39,744 nt of DNA from Magnetococcales bacterium (GTDB lineage Bacteria; Pseudomonadota; Magnetococcia; Magnetococcales; JADFWT01), in the NCBI GenBank assembly GCA_015233785.1, contig JADFWT010000014.1:1-39744 (forward strand), read 5' to 3'. The first letter of the stretch is position 1; each line of letters begins with the position of its first letter. The notes under the pieces are model-generated. The model saw only the letters and a program-made list of their open reading frames with translations, was not told the DNA's origin and searched no databases. A program made the position numbers and the translations under genes. Of the stretch, positions 1-8,934 are shown in pieces.

Positions 1-263
1 TGCCTATGAAGATTATCCAGCAGATCCATGAGGAGACCTCCATGGAGCGCCACCGGCAGAAGATGGAGAAGGTGCAGAAGGGAGAGGCACCGGTAGAGAG
101 CCAGTTCAACGGCATTCGCGAGGTGCGCTGGGATGCGGCCAATCTGATCACCGACCGACACATCCAGTCAGGAAAATCCAACCGCTGGAAAGAGGAGTTG
201 GATCAAGCGCAACAGAGCAAAGTTAATGAGGTGTTCGGCGGATTTATCGAGCAGTTTTTATAG
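1..263 (+). CDS. C-terminal part of a sulfotransferase-like protein (5' end outside window)
   Basis: The frame is open from the first base of the window, so the visible 85 or so residues are the end of a longer protein. The tail contains a basic Gly-Lys-x-x-Arg-Trp-Lys-x-x-Leu stretch followed by an amphipathic helix. This resembles the end of cytosolic-type PAPS-dependent sulfotransferases, where a G-x-x-G-D-W-K motif near the C-terminus helps bind the nucleotide, preceded by a Ser-Met/Phe-Glu segment. The resemblance is by eye and the catalytic N-terminal P-loop is not visible. The gene ends four bases before the convergent PHP-domain gene. Confidence 0.5.
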   Translation, partial: PMKIIQQIHEETSMERHRQKMEKVQKGEAPVESQFNGIREVRWDAANLITDRHIQSGKSNRWKEELDQAQQSKVNEVFGGFIEQFL

Positions 264-266
264 CAT

Positions 267-1025
267 TCAGGTGGCAGCACCCCAATCTACAATCCCCTGC
301 AACGTCCTACATGCCAAACCCAAATCTCTCGGTTTATGCGCGTTGGAACCAGGAGAGATCATCGCACCATGACGCCTACAGATTTCGAGATAGGGATCGA
401 GGGTGGGTTTTTGATAGCCGGGATTCAGCTCCACAGCGATATGATTGGCCACCGCCTTCTGTACAATCTCTTCAAACAGTGCCATGGGAAACGGCGTGAT
501 GTGATGCTGGCACATGCCGCCAGGGTGGGCGATGCAATCAATCTTGGGATTATCCAACAGGCCCATGGTAGCCCGAAACTCCAGGTCGATACCCCGTTCC
601 GGCTCAAGGTCGGGCATCTCCTCCCAGGTGACGCCAGGGTAGCGATGGACCGCCCCCAATAGGAACGCAACAGACTCAAGATCGGCTTCATCCAGTAGAA
701 ATTGTCCGGCAAAGTCCAACGCCGGAACCTCCAGCCCAGTCACCACATCCAGCCGACCGACGTAGAGATCCCGCAGTCGGGCGATCTCCTGTACATATTT
801 TGGAAACCATCCCGGTCCCATGACCAAATCCGGCTCGGTATGCTCGGTAAAGACCACCCGCTCCAGGCCCAGCTCCAGAGCCAGCAGTACCAGAGCTTCC
901 GCCGTATCGGTACCGTCAGTAAAGGTGGAGTGCAGATGGTGCTCCCAGGCCGGAATCTTCGTTGGCAATCGGGCTGCATCCAGAAACCATGCTGTTCGTT
1001 CTTCAGGCGTCATATCTCCTCGCAC
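267..1025 (-). CDS. PHP-domain metal-dependent hydrolase (histidinol-phosphatase-like)
   Basis: The 252-residue protein has the ordered metal-binding motifs of the PHP (polymerase and histidinol phosphatase) superfamily: H-x-H in HLHSTFTDGTD near residue 30, FTEHTE near residue 60, a GLEVP strand with the conserved Glu near residue 97, a histidine in the AVHRYPG segment, AHPGG near residue 168 and a late SNAHKP motif near residue 228. Family members are phosphoesterases that use a cluster of two or three metals. The substrate is not evident: no histidine-biosynthesis genes lie nearby. The upstream fliB-like gene is divergent, so the two may share the 1026-1177 promoter region. Met5 is an alternative start. 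Confidence 0.8.
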   Translation of the reverse strand: MRGDMTPEERTAWFLDAARLPTKIPAWEHHLHSTFTDGTDTAEALVLLALELGLERVVFTEHTEPDLVMGPGWFPKYVQEIARLRDLYVGRLDVVTGLEVPALDFAGQFLLDEADLESVAFLLGAVHRYPGVTWEEMPDLEPERGIDLEFRATMGLLDNPKIDCIAHPGGMCQHHITPFPMALFEEIVQKAVANHIAVELNPGYQKPTLDPYLEICRRHGAMISPGSNAHKPRDLGLACRTLQGIVDWGAAT

Positions 1026-1177
1026 GCATTGGGATGATACTTTCCTCTATCAATCTATCACACATCCCCCATCACCCGGCATTATGTTAGTGTAAATTGT
1101 CGCCTGTGAAAGGCGGACAGCTCTGTGACCGGCCCAATTCGAATACCGGGCGGGGCAGCAATAAAGGCGCATGTACC

Positions 1178-2473
1178 ATGTATCCATATCGATCCATTCT
1201 CGCCGCCCGTGCCGTGTTGTCGTTTCGCTGTACCGATACGGCCTGCCTGGAGCACTGCTGCGGAGGTTGGGATATCGCTCTGGATAAATCCCGTTACCAG
1301 ACGCTGAAGCAGCATATGGCCGGTAATGAGCAGGATAAAGCCCGGTTCCAGACATCGGTTCACATCAACGATCCTGACAGCCAAACCGCCTTTGCCGTTA
1401 TTCACCGAGGCGAAGAGGATGGCCTCTGCCCCTTTCTGGAACCAGATGGTCTCTGCTATCTGCACCGCCGCTTCAGTCAGGAGACGCTTCCCTCCATTTG
1501 CGAGAGCTATCCACGTCGCAGCAGTCTGGTCAATGAGCGCCTGGAAGTGGTGGGAGATTTCTCCTGTCCGGAGATGGTTCGCGGCTATCTGTGCGACCCG
1601 CACGGGGCCGATATGGAGCCCGCAGACGAGATCACCCCCCCCAGTCGCCAACCCACTCAACGCATCCAGTGTCGTGATCATCAGAGCCCCTATCTTCGCA
1701 TCTTTGAAGAGAGCCGAACCGCACTCCAGACCCTGCTTTGCGATCGCCGTTTCAGCATGGCTTCACGGCTTTTTCAACTGGCGGTACAGACCCACCAACT
1801 CGACCCGTTTTTCCATCTTGAAACGACACTGACCGATGAGCCAAAAATGCGCCGGGCACTCAATCAGATCATTCATCTACCGGAAGAGCGCGTGACGCTA
1901 GACAGAGAGTTTCAGGAACTTGAAGCCGATCCACTCCCCGGCATTCAACTACTATCAGCGCTGCTGGATGCTACGGTGAGCCCAGAGCGGGACGACAGCT
2001 ACCAACGCCTGTTACAGAAGGTTTTTATCCAATTGGGTGCCCAGGCAGCTGAGAACGACAAGGGCATCACGGCAGAGCAGCTCTGGTCTCAACACAGCCG
2101 CCGAGCCCAGCGCTGGGAGTCGTTATTCGGTACGCAGATTGATGGCTATCTGGAGCGTTATGCCGTCACCCATCTTCATGCCGAGTGGTGCGTCCATTCG
2201 GTCAATTTGGGGCTCTATGTAAAAAATCTGGTTCTGCGTATTGCCATGGTGCGTTTTCTACTCTTTAACCACCCTCGCCTCTGTGTAGCCATAAAGGGTG
2301 GTCTGCCATCTGAAGAGATGGTCAAGGAGCTGGAAGAGTGTGCGGTTGAGGTGTTTGTATCCTTCTCCCGAACCATTGCCCACAACAGGGTTCTTCTCCA
2401 GGGGCTGGAGGAGGATCTACGCGAGGGCGGACTTCAAACCCTGGGTCATACCCTCTCGTTGATCGCAATCTAA
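1178..2473 (+). CDS. fliB: Flagellin lysine-N-methylase (FliB family)
   Basis: Starting at the ATG at 1178 gives 431 residues beginning MYPYRS, with a weak AAAGG Shine-Dalgarno about ten bases upstream. The open frame extends to 1097, but the extra 27 residues look non-native. The N-terminus has the FliB cysteine pattern C18-x4-C23-x3-C27-C28-G-G-W-D, then CPFL...LCYLHR, a cysteine before YPRRS and another after GDF, which together form the CxxCxxCC zinc/iron-sulfur type region. In enteric bacteria FliB methylates lysines of flagellin. No flagellin gene is visible here, so the target is inferred from the family. It is a single gene, convergent with the phosphate permease gene downstream. Confidence 0.75.
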   Translation: MYPYRSILAARAVLSFRCTDTACLEHCCGGWDIALDKSRYQTLKQHMAGNEQDKARFQTSVHINDPDSQTAFAVIHRGEEDGLCPFLEPDGLCYLHRRFSQETLPSICESYPRRSSLVNERLEVVGDFSCPEMVRGYLCDPHGADMEPADEITPPSRQPTQRIQCRDHQSPYLRIFEESRTALQTLLCDRRFSMASRLFQLAVQTHQLDPFFHLETTLTDEPKMRRALNQIIHLPEERVTLDREFQELEADPLPGIQLLSALLDATVSPERDDSYQRLLQKVFIQLGAQAAENDKGITAEQLWSQHSRRAQRWESLFGTQIDGYLERYAVTHLHAEWCVHSVNLGLYVKNLVLRIAMVRFLLFNHPRLCVAIKGGLPSEEMVKELEECAVEVFVSFSRTIAHNRVLLQGLEEDLREGGLQTLGHTLSLIAI

Positions 2474-2521
2474 AAAGGGTATAGCGATTGGGTGGGGCCT
2501 TGAGATAGAGCTGGTATGCAA

Positions 2522-3787
2522 TCAGCTGAAGATGTTCTTAAGCGCAAAGAAGAGCAGCGCCGAGAGGATCGCCCCAGCCGGAAGGGTCACCATCCAGGAG
2601 ATGATGATGCCCCCCACTACCCGCAGATCGATAGCCCCGATGCCACGGGCCAAACCCACACCCATCACAGCCCCTACCGCCACATGGGTGGTAGAGACCG
2701 GTAGTCCGGCCTTGGAGGCAAACGCCACAGTGGTGGCCGCCGCCATTGTCGCGCAGTAGCCGCGTGTGGGCGTCAGCTCGGTAATTTTGGTGCCCATGGT
2801 CTGCATCACCTTATAGCCCATGGTGGCGATCCCCATCACAATTCCGACGCCTCCCAGCAGCAAAACCGCAAACTGGGGACGATGGGCAAAGAGGGTCAAG
2901 TCGGTGCTGTTCACCACTGAAACAATCGCTGCCAGTGGCCCGACGCCATTGGCCACATCGTTGGAGCCATGGGCAAATGCCATGGCACAGGCAGTGAAGA
3001 TCATTAGCGGGGTAAAGACCTTCTCCACACTGGCATAGTAAAACGCCTGATCCGCTTCCCGATCCATCTCGATTTTATCGATCATCATTTTGCCAAAGAT
3101 GGCTGCCAACAGACCAAAGGCCAGCGATGCTACAAAGCTCTCAATGGAAGATAGCGTCAGCTCAATATGGCTCAAGCCACCATATATGGTAATCAGGCTG
3201 AGAACAAAACCTACCAGGAAAGCGTAGGCTGGCCCCCAGATTTTAGCCCTTTGAAAAGGTGCATCTGTATTGAGAACCAGATGACGAATACTGAGCATAA
3301 GCACAAAGGCGATGGAACCGGCCAGCAGCGGCGAGATGAGCCAGGAGGTGACGATTTCACCAATTTTGGACCAATGAACAGCATTGGCGCCAACCCCGGC
3401 AATGGTAAAACCAACAATGGCCCCAACAATGGAGTGCGTAGTGGAGACCGGCCAACCCCGCGCGGTAGCAATCATCAACCACAGGGCAGAAGCCAGCAGA
3501 GAGGCCAGCATACCATACGCTAAAATTTCGGGATGGAAGGTGAAGACCATCGGATCTACCAGCTCCCGATGAATGGTATCGGTCACGGAGTTCCCGGCCA
3601 GCACGGCACCCATAAATTCAAACAGTGCCGCGATGATGATCGCCTGTCGCACGGTGATGGCCCCGGAACCCACCGAGGTTCCCATGGCATTCGCCACATC
3701 ATTGGCACCGATTCCCCAGGTCATGTATAAGCTGAATATGACGCCTAGGGCCAGCAGGATCGGACCGTATTCGGCCATGATCTCCAT
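2522..3787 (-). CDS. Inorganic phosphate transporter, PiT family
   Basis: This is a 421-residue polytopic membrane protein with many hydrophobic segments. It carries both copies of the PiT signature: GANDVANAMGTSVGSGA near residue 28 and GSNDVANGVGPLAA in the second half. Each is followed by a PVSTTH element (WPVSTTHSIVG and LPVSTTHVAVG), which marks the internal duplication typical of low-affinity phosphate:H+/Na+ symporters. A GAGG Shine-Dalgarno eight bases upstream supports the start at 3787. It lies 39 bases downstream of the DUF47 gene on the same strand, the usual two-gene arrangement in which the DUF47 protein is the regulatory partner of the permease. Confidence 0.92.
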   Translation of the reverse strand: MEIMAEYGPILLALGVIFSLYMTWGIGANDVANAMGTSVGSGAITVRQAIIIAALFEFMGAVLAGNSVTDTIHRELVDPMVFTFHPEILAYGMLASLLASALWLMIATARGWPVSTTHSIVGAIVGFTIAGVGANAVHWSKIGEIVTSWLISPLLAGSIAFVLMLSIRHLVLNTDAPFQRAKIWGPAYAFLVGFVLSLITIYGGLSHIELTLSSIESFVASLAFGLLAAIFGKMMIDKIEMDREADQAFYYASVEKVFTPLMIFTACAMAFAHGSNDVANGVGPLAAIVSVVNSTDLTLFAHRPQFAVLLLGGVGIVMGIATMGYKVMQTMGTKITELTPTRGYCATMAAATTVAFASKAGLPVSTTHVAVGAVMGVGLARGIGAIDLRVVGGIIISWMVTLPAGAILSALLFFALKNIFS

Positions 3788-3826
3788 CCAATACGCCTCA
3801 CTACTCTTTTTTGGCCGAAGCCCTTC

Positions 3827-4507
3827 TCATCGCGCCACCAACAGGCGCAGACGGTTGCCGATCTTCTCCGCATAATCGGAGAGCGCGGCGATCCACTCAA
3901 TTAACCGATACCAAAACACCACTGAAACCGGCTTCAGTTCTCCCTCGTGGGCAAACAGGGTGCGCACAGCGGCCACTTCCAGCCTGTCGGTCTCGGTCTC
4001 AATCTTATTCAGTTCCGCCACCAGCTCCATCACCCGATCCGCCTCCCGCCCACTGAAGCCTACCTGTACCAACTCATCCAGCGCCTCAATGGTTTTGGCA
4101 GCCTGGGCACAGGTATCAATACTGCGTTCTACCAGATTAAGAATCGGCTTTTTCATGACTTCGGGGATGCTCATAGAGCGATCCACCATCAGCTCCGCAA
4201 TATCCTGGGTGGTATCGGCGATATTGTCTTGTAAATCAAGAATCTCCAGCAAATCCCGTCGATCCACCGGCATCAGCAGACTCTTAGGCAAACGCGCCCT
4301 CAAGGCGTGCTTGATATTATCCGCCTCAAGTTCCAGATCGGTGATGGCTTGGCGATACTTATCAATCAGGACATCATCCGAATCGGTCAATGCCTGCATC
4401 AGAGGGCTGGTCATCTTGGCGCACTCTAGCACCACACGCATATGCTCTTGAATCGACTTAAACGGCGACTTGCCAAACAGGCTGGCCATGGGGTTGGATG
4501 CGCCCAT
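3827..4507 (-). CDS. DUF47/PhoU-like phosphate transport accessory protein
   Basis: The protein is an all-helical PhoU-fold member (TIGR00153/DUF47 group). It begins MGASNPMASLFGKSPFK, has conserved Asp/Glu-rich metal-binding helices (LLEILDLQDNIADTTQD; ELNKIETETDRLE) and ends in an ALSDYAEKIGNRLRLL helix. The start at 4507 is chosen because GGGAG sits nine bases upstream. An earlier Met nine codons upstream lacks this and would add a basic, unconserved tail. It is the first gene of a two-gene operon with the PiT permease, whose activity these proteins are thought to control. The divergent neighbour is fetA. Confidence 0.88.
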   Translation of the reverse strand: MGASNPMASLFGKSPFKSIQEHMRVVLECAKMTSPLMQALTDSDDVLIDKYRQAITDLELEADNIKHALRARLPKSLLMPVDRRDLLEILDLQDNIADTTQDIAELMVDRSMSIPEVMKKPILNLVERSIDTCAQAAKTIEALDELVQVGFSGREADRVMELVAELNKIETETDRLEVAAVRTLFAHEGELKPVSVVFWYRLIEWIAALSDYAEKIGNRLRLLVAR

Positions 4508-4888
4508 ATTTTTATGCTCCCTTCTTCTCTCCATCTTGATGAAGAGACGTATGATCAGAAACCGATGCCACGATGCATATCCCCTCTGCTACTGGACAGT
4601 GCCCCGATCCAGGAATCGGTCTGTTCTCATCCTTTGAAGCGACATTAAGGATCATGATTCCTCCCCCAACTAGTATTTTTACCATGAAACACGATGGAAT
4701 TGAAACAGAATTGCACTTCGGAGAGAGACAACCAATATTCACACGCATATTCTCTCTCCATTTCACCATCAATAATCGGGCCGGATAGGCATGTCGGCTG
4801 CTTTGAGATACCCTGAAACGAGTGGTTAGCAACACCTCCCACCTCCTGGACAGATGGGATTATACAGATCGCACGACGTGGAGAGCCG
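4508..4888. other. Divergent intergenic region between the phosphate and fetAB operons
   Basis: There are 381 bases without a credible gene between the DUF47 start (minus) and fetA (plus). The short open frames here have no family features. The region must hold both promoters. The one clear structure is an interrupted inverted repeat at 4720-4759, listed separately. No convincing -35/-10 pair stands out. Confidence 0.6.
4720..4759. repeat. Interrupted inverted repeat upstream of fetA
   Basis: GGAGAGAG at 4720-4727 pairs with CTCTCTCC at 4752-4759. Inside, AATAT at 4734-4738 pairs with ATATT at 4747-4751 around an 8-base loop. With no poly-T run and divergent genes on both sides, an operator or a leader hairpin is more likely than a terminator. 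Confidence 0.45.
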
Positions 4889-5503
4889 ATGAACAGACTA
4901 CGTGTGGAGCAGTTACGCACCTGCATCAATCCACCGCTTACTTTCCAGGTAGAAGCTGGAGCTTGCGTGACGCTTCAGGGGCCATCCGGCTGCGGAAAGT
5001 CCCTGTTGCTTCGGGCTCTGGTAGATCTGGATCCCAACGAGGGAGAAGTGTGGCTGGGAGAGCGCGCCCGAAACACGACCCCGCCCACCGAATGGCGCCG
5101 TGCTTTGGGGTATCTGGCCCCTGAGTCCCGCTGGTGGCTGGACCGGGTTGGAGAGCACTTTTCTCACCAAGGGGAGACGATCTCTGCCCTTTTTACGGAG
5201 CTGGGCTTGCCCACGGAGGCGCTGGACTGGCAGGTCGCACGCCTCTCAAGCGGCGAGCGGCAACGCTGCGCACTGGCCCGCATGCTGGCCGTTGAGCCCT
5301 GCGGTCTACTACTGGACGAACCTACAGCCAACCTGGACCCTGCATCCACTCAATTGGTGGAGCGGTTGGTGATGGCCTATATCAAACACCATAACGCCCC
5401 GTTGCTCTGGGTCAGCCACGACCCGGAACAGGTACAACGATTGGCAGGGCGGGCGCTGCACTTCAATGCCGAAGGATCACTTCAAGAGGGGCCGCTATCG
5501 TGA
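4889..5503 (+). CDS. fetA: ABC transporter ATP-binding protein, FetA-like
   Basis: This short 204-residue ATPase has Walker A GPSGCGKS at residues 31-38, the signature LSSGERQR in place of LSGGQ, Walker B GLLLDEP and the switch histidine in VSHDPEQ. Its length and its partner match FetA (YbbL), the ATPase of the FetAB exporter that confers iron/peroxide resistance in E. coli. The GTGA stop/start overlap with fetB implies translational coupling. A GGAG element just upstream of the ATG fits the start. Iron export is inferred from the family; no iron-responsive site is recognisable upstream. Confidence 0.85.
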   Translation: MNRLRVEQLRTCINPPLTFQVEAGACVTLQGPSGCGKSLLLRALVDLDPNEGEVWLGERARNTTPPTEWRRALGYLAPESRWWLDRVGEHFSHQGETISALFTELGLPTEALDWQVARLSSGERQRCALARMLAVEPCGLLLDEPTANLDPASTQLVERLVMAYIKHHNAPLLWVSHDPEQVQRLAGRALHFNAEGSLQEGPLS

Positions 5504-6300
5504 CTATCATCGCACTAGGACCCTTGGATCTGGGTATTGCAGCACTTCTGATTGTCGCGCTAGCCGCCACGGTGCGATGGCAAAGGTTGGGCCTTGAAGG
5601 ATCACTTCTGATAGCCGCCGCCCGAACCGTGATTCAACTGCTGCTGATCGGCATGGTATTGAAGAGCCTGTTTGCCGAAACCCGCCTTTTGTGGATTGCA
5701 CTACTGGCACTGGCCATGCTGTTGATTGCCGGACGGGAGGTGGCTCAGCGCCAAAAGCGGCGTTTTCTAGGCTGGTGGGGATTCGGTATCGGTACCGGTG
5801 CCATGTTCACCTCCAGCTTCACGGTCACCCTGCTGGCTTTGGTGGTGATCATCGGCCCCACCCCTTGGTATGCACCGCAGTATGCCATACCGCTGCTGGG
5901 CATGATGCTGGGCAACACCATGACCGGTATCGCCCTGGCACTGGAGCGGCTTACCCAGGAGGCGTGGCGAGAACGCGGCACCATTGAGGCCCGTCTGGCG
6001 CTGGGCCACTCCGCCCAGGAAGCGATGATCCCCATGCGCCGGGATGCCATTCGCACCGGGCTAACACCCATCATCAACTCCATGGCGGCAGCAGGCATTG
6101 TCTCGCTTCCGGGCATGATGACCGGGCAAATCCTCGGCGGCAACCCCCCCATGACAGCAGTGGGGTATCAGATTTTGATCATGTTCATGATCAGCGCCGG
6201 GACCGGATTCGGCACCCTGATTGCCGTGTGGATCGCTACCCGGCGGCTGTTTGACCGGCGACAGAGACTACGACTGGATCGACTCAACACGCCGCAATAG
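5500..6300 (+). CDS. fetB: ABC transporter permease, FetB/UPF0014 family
   Basis: The 266-residue integral membrane protein has about seven hydrophobic segments and the UPF0014 hallmarks: LLLIGMVLKSLF early, LLGMMLGNTMTGIALALERL in the middle and LPGMMTGQILGG near residue 205. It starts at a GTG inside the fetA stop overlap. With FetA it should form a complete exporter, as UPF0014 systems need no binding protein. Its last 33 bases overlap the convergent GT51-like gene. Confidence 0.87.
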   Translation: MTIIALGPLDLGIAALLIVALAATVRWQRLGLEGSLLIAAARTVIQLLLIGMVLKSLFAETRLLWIALLALAMLLIAGREVAQRQKRRFLGWWGFGIGTGAMFTSSFTVTLLALVVIIGPTPWYAPQYAIPLLGMMLGNTMTGIALALERLTQEAWRERGTIEARLALGHSAQEAMIPMRRDAIRTGLTPIINSMAAAGIVSLPGMMTGQILGGNPPMTAVGYQILIMFMISAGTGFGTLIAVWIATRRLFDRRQRLRLDRLNTPQ

Positions 6301-6843
6301 CTGGACATACTCTGCATCGGAGAGGCTGGTGAATCCCTTTCCATAATAGGCCCGCGCACCCTCCTCCAACCCATAGACCGGTTTGCCCTTCTCCAGGCCG
6401 AGAGGCACGGCATTGATAAAGAGCGTCAACTGGTTAAACTTGGATATGTTTCCCTCTACGGCAAAGGTGGTGATGATACTCTGTCTGATCCGATCATAGC
6501 CGAAGTTGTAGTGCTCAAAGTAGAGCGTCTGGACCAGTTGTTGCGGCAGGCTACGCTGCCCGGAGAGTGCATCTAGAATGGTGCCGCCGCTATGCGCGTA
6601 GAAGCGTGGATCAACCACCTTAAGAAGAGCATCCAGTCGATTCTTAGAGAAGCGATCTACGGTCAGCGTCAGGGGCCTTACCTCACCTCGATAGGGTCGC
6701 CACTTCCCGGCTTTCAGATCCTTCTGCACCACCTCGCGGGTGTGGTGGCGAGCCTTTACCAACTCCATAGCTTGATAAGTGGTAGCCAGTACCAGGGCGA
6801 CGGCCAGTAGGACCAGGGCTGTGTATGTAATCCGTTTGAACAT
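6268..6843 (-). CDS. GT51 (peptidoglycan glycosyltransferase)-like protein, catalytic glutamates missing
   Basis: The 191-residue protein has one N-terminal membrane anchor (about residues 5-25) and a divergent GT51 domain. By-eye alignment to MtgA/PBP1b gives VVDPRFYAHSGG for AEDxxFxxHxG, GQRSLPQQLVQ for GxSTIxQQ, a basic helix for RKxxE and GLEEGARAYYGK for GxxxAAxxYFGK. The catalytic Glu of motif 1 is Val and the Glu of RKxxE appears to be Ser, so polymerase activity is unlikely while the fold seems kept. It follows dsrP, but a strong terminator lies between them, so it is probably transcribed separately or by read-through. It overlaps the 3' end of fetB. Confidence 0.7.
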   Translation of the reverse strand: MFKRITYTALVLLAVALVLATTYQAMELVKARHHTREVVQKDLKAGKWRPYRGEVRPLTLTVDRFSKNRLDALLKVVDPRFYAHSGGTILDALSGQRSLPQQLVQTLYFEHYNFGYDRIRQSIITTFAVEGNISKFNQLTLFINAVPLGLEKGKPVYGLEEGARAYYGKGFTSLSDAEYVQLLRRVESIQS

Positions 6844-6857
6844 GTTGCCTCACCTTA

Positions 6858-6889
6858 TTAAAAACGCCCGGCTCTTGTGGAACCGGGCG
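6858..6889 (-). terminator. Intrinsic terminator after dsrP
   Basis: On the minus strand, CGCCCGGTTC pairs with GAGCCGGGCG (positions 6865-6889, ten base pairs including one G-T pair, loop CACAA). A run of five T follows, then AATAA. It lies about 60 bases past the dsrP stop and closes the dsr transcription unit. Confidence 0.9.
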
Positions 6890-6948
6890 CTTCTACACTC
6901 AATTGAATCTTTCCAGCTTATGTATCGGAGACGCTGAACGCCCCAACA

Positions 6949-8142
6949 CTAGGGACTCCAGGGAGCCCACCCCTCAGGCGCTACCGCCTTCTTCGGCAGA
7001 AGCCGGAAGAATTTGATGCCGAGGATGTAGATCAAGCCGGTGATGGCCATGCCGCCCAGACCTAACAGCAGCTCCACCAGACTCGGCCAGTAGACCCCCA
7101 CCGAACCATCCAAAAAGACACTGGTGATCTCATAGCCAGGGAACATATCAAAGGGATAGGCCTGTCCGGCAAACAACACATGGGCAATAAAGGCCATCTC
7201 GCCGGCAATCGAACAGATCGAAGCGAAGACAATACCCCCGACGCTATTACCAGACGCGGGCATAAAGAGCACCAACAGCGGCAACAGAACACCGATCACC
7301 ACCACACCGCCCCAATAGAGCATCTTGTGAGCGCCACCGAGAACATAGTGCGCCACATCATCCGTATTCGGTGCATAGAGGGAGGTGAACTTCTCCACCA
7401 CGATCAGATAGGCCACCAGCAGGGTGAAGAACACCAGCATGTTGCGCAGCCCATGAACCAGCTTAATATCCATCTCCCGACCGGTACTGCGGAAGGTGAC
7501 GACCAGCAGAATCAGACTCAGCGCTGTTCCGGCACTGAGGGACACCGCAATAAAGGTCGGCGCCGTGATGGCGGAGTGGAACATATCCCGTGCGGCAATG
7601 ACGCCAAAAATGGAGCCGGTACCGGTGGTAAGAATCAACCGGAAGCCGAAAGCGGCTGATCCGGCCAACTTCACAAACCGCTCATGTTGCATCATGGTCC
7701 AGAGATAGAGGAAGCACATGACAATGAAGCCGCTATAGAGAAACACGTTCCAGGTGAACATCGACTTGAAGTTCATATGGATCATGGTGAGCAGCATACG
7801 GTCGGGCCTACCGAGATCCAGCACCAGCACGGCCAAGCCACCCGCCAAAAGCGCGATGGCCAAGAAGGCGGAGAAGCGGCGAAACTGCTTATAGTGCTTG
7901 GCACCAAACACGGTGGCCATGGAGGCGAGATTAAGCGCCCCGGAGGCCATCACCAATAGCGAGATGGCGAATACATGAGGCAGACCCCACACCACCTGAT
8001 TGGTCATATTGGTGACGCCATGGCCGTTGTGCTCAATGTAGAAAAACGCCCCGGCACCGATGGCCACAAATGTCCCAAAAAGGGCCAAAAGGGAAAAATA
8101 GCTGGAGGAGTTACCCTCGATGGCTCTGTAGTTGTCGATCAT
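6949..8142 (-). CDS. dsrP: DsrP, integral membrane quinone-interacting subunit (NrfD/PsrC family)
   Basis: The 397-residue protein has about ten hydrophobic segments and belongs to the NrfD/HybB family, the quinone-binding membrane subunits of respiratory iron-sulfur complexes. In the DsrMKJOP complex of sulfur oxidisers, DsrP exchanges electrons with the quinone pool and pairs with DsrO. It starts nine bases after the dsrO stop and is the last gene before the terminator at about 6870. The assignment rests on the fold plus the immediate dsrJ-dsrO context; alone it could be another NrfD-like subunit. Confidence 0.88.
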   Translation of the reverse strand: MIDNYRAIEGNSSSYFSLLALFGTFVAIGAGAFFYIEHNGHGVTNMTNQVVWGLPHVFAISLLVMASGALNLASMATVFGAKHYKQFRRFSAFLAIALLAGGLAVLVLDLGRPDRMLLTMIHMNFKSMFTWNVFLYSGFIVMCFLYLWTMMQHERFVKLAGSAAFGFRLILTTGTGSIFGVIAARDMFHSAITAPTFIAVSLSAGTALSLILLVVTFRSTGREMDIKLVHGLRNMLVFFTLLVAYLIVVEKFTSLYAPNTDDVAHYVLGGAHKMLYWGGVVVIGVLLPLLVLFMPASGNSVGGIVFASICSIAGEMAFIAHVLFAGQAYPFDMFPGYEITSVFLDGSVGVYWPSLVELLLGLGGMAITGLIYILGIKFFRLLPKKAVAPEGWAPWSP

Positions 8143-8151
8143 CGCTCCCCC

Positions 8152-8883
8152 CTACAATCCCTGATAGTGAACGTGGGGCTCAAGACCCAGATCCTTGCGG
8201 ACCGTCGTGGTCGGAACCGATTTGATCCGCTTGGCGATCTCTGATTCGGGATCGTTGAGATCACCAAACAGCATTGCGCCATGCCCCTCCCTGTTGCACG
8301 CCTCCACACAGGCCGGAAGCTTACCGTCGTCCACACGGTGGACACAGAAGGTGCATTTTTCCACCACACCCGAGCCCCTAATCGGCACATCGGGATTGCC
8401 CCCCTCGGGGAGCTTGGTTTTGTGGTAGACCAGCGAACGGGCCTTATAGGGACAGGCGATCATGCAGTAGCGACAACCGATGCAACGATGCTTGTCCACC
8501 AGCACGATGCCATCCTTACGAACAAAGGAGGCTTCGGTGGGGCAGACATGCACGCAGGGCGGCTCTTCGCAGTGGTTGCATAAGACCGGCAAACTCACCG
8601 ACGGGCGGCGACCGCTCTTATCTTTCAACTCCACCTTGCGGATCCAGTGAATATCCCGCGTGGGATCGCCAAACATCGGCACGTTATTCTCGGTGCGACA
8701 GGCGCTGGTGCATGCGGTGCAATCACTCGCACACTTGTTGACATCGATGAGCATGGCCCACCGCTTGTTGCCGTCCGCTTCCGTCTTGTTCGGCGCGGCA
8801 ATGAGATGCAGCCCCGGAGCCAGCATCACGCCCGCCGCCGCCGCGCCTCCCAATCCGAGTACCGACCTTCTATCCATCGTCAT
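8152..8883 (-). CDS. dsrO: DsrO, periplasmic four-cluster ferredoxin with Tat signal
   Basis: The 243-residue protein starts MTMDRRSVLGLGG, a twin-arginine signal followed by a hydrophobic stretch, so it is exported folded. Cysteine groups for four [4Fe-4S] clusters are visible: KCASDCTACTSAC, CNHCEEPPCVHVC, CIGCRYCMIAC and CTFCV...ACVEAC. This is the DsrO/HybA/PsrB architecture. In DsrMKJOP it passes electrons between the periplasmic cytochrome DsrJ and membrane DsrP. The gene lies 51 bases after dsrJ and nine bases before dsrP. Confidence 0.92.
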   Translation of the reverse strand: MTMDRRSVLGLGGAAAAGVMLAPGLHLIAAPNKTEADGNKRWAMLIDVNKCASDCTACTSACRTENNVPMFGDPTRDIHWIRKVELKDKSGRRPSVSLPVLCNHCEEPPCVHVCPTEASFVRKDGIVLVDKHRCIGCRYCMIACPYKARSLVYHKTKLPEGGNPDVPIRGSGVVEKCTFCVHRVDDGKLPACVEACNREGHGAMLFGDLNDPESEIAKRIKSVPTTTVRKDLGLEPHVHYQGL

Positions 8884-8934
8884 GACTCAGTCCCTACGCT
8901 TTCCCGTTGATATGGATCCCAGGTTGACGCGTCA

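Noticed and set aside
2-31. A YEDYPADP stretch in another frame at the very start, resembling a sulfotransferase motif
   Set aside because: It ends at a stop within ten codons and overlaps residues that belong later in a sulfotransferase; treated as coincidence.
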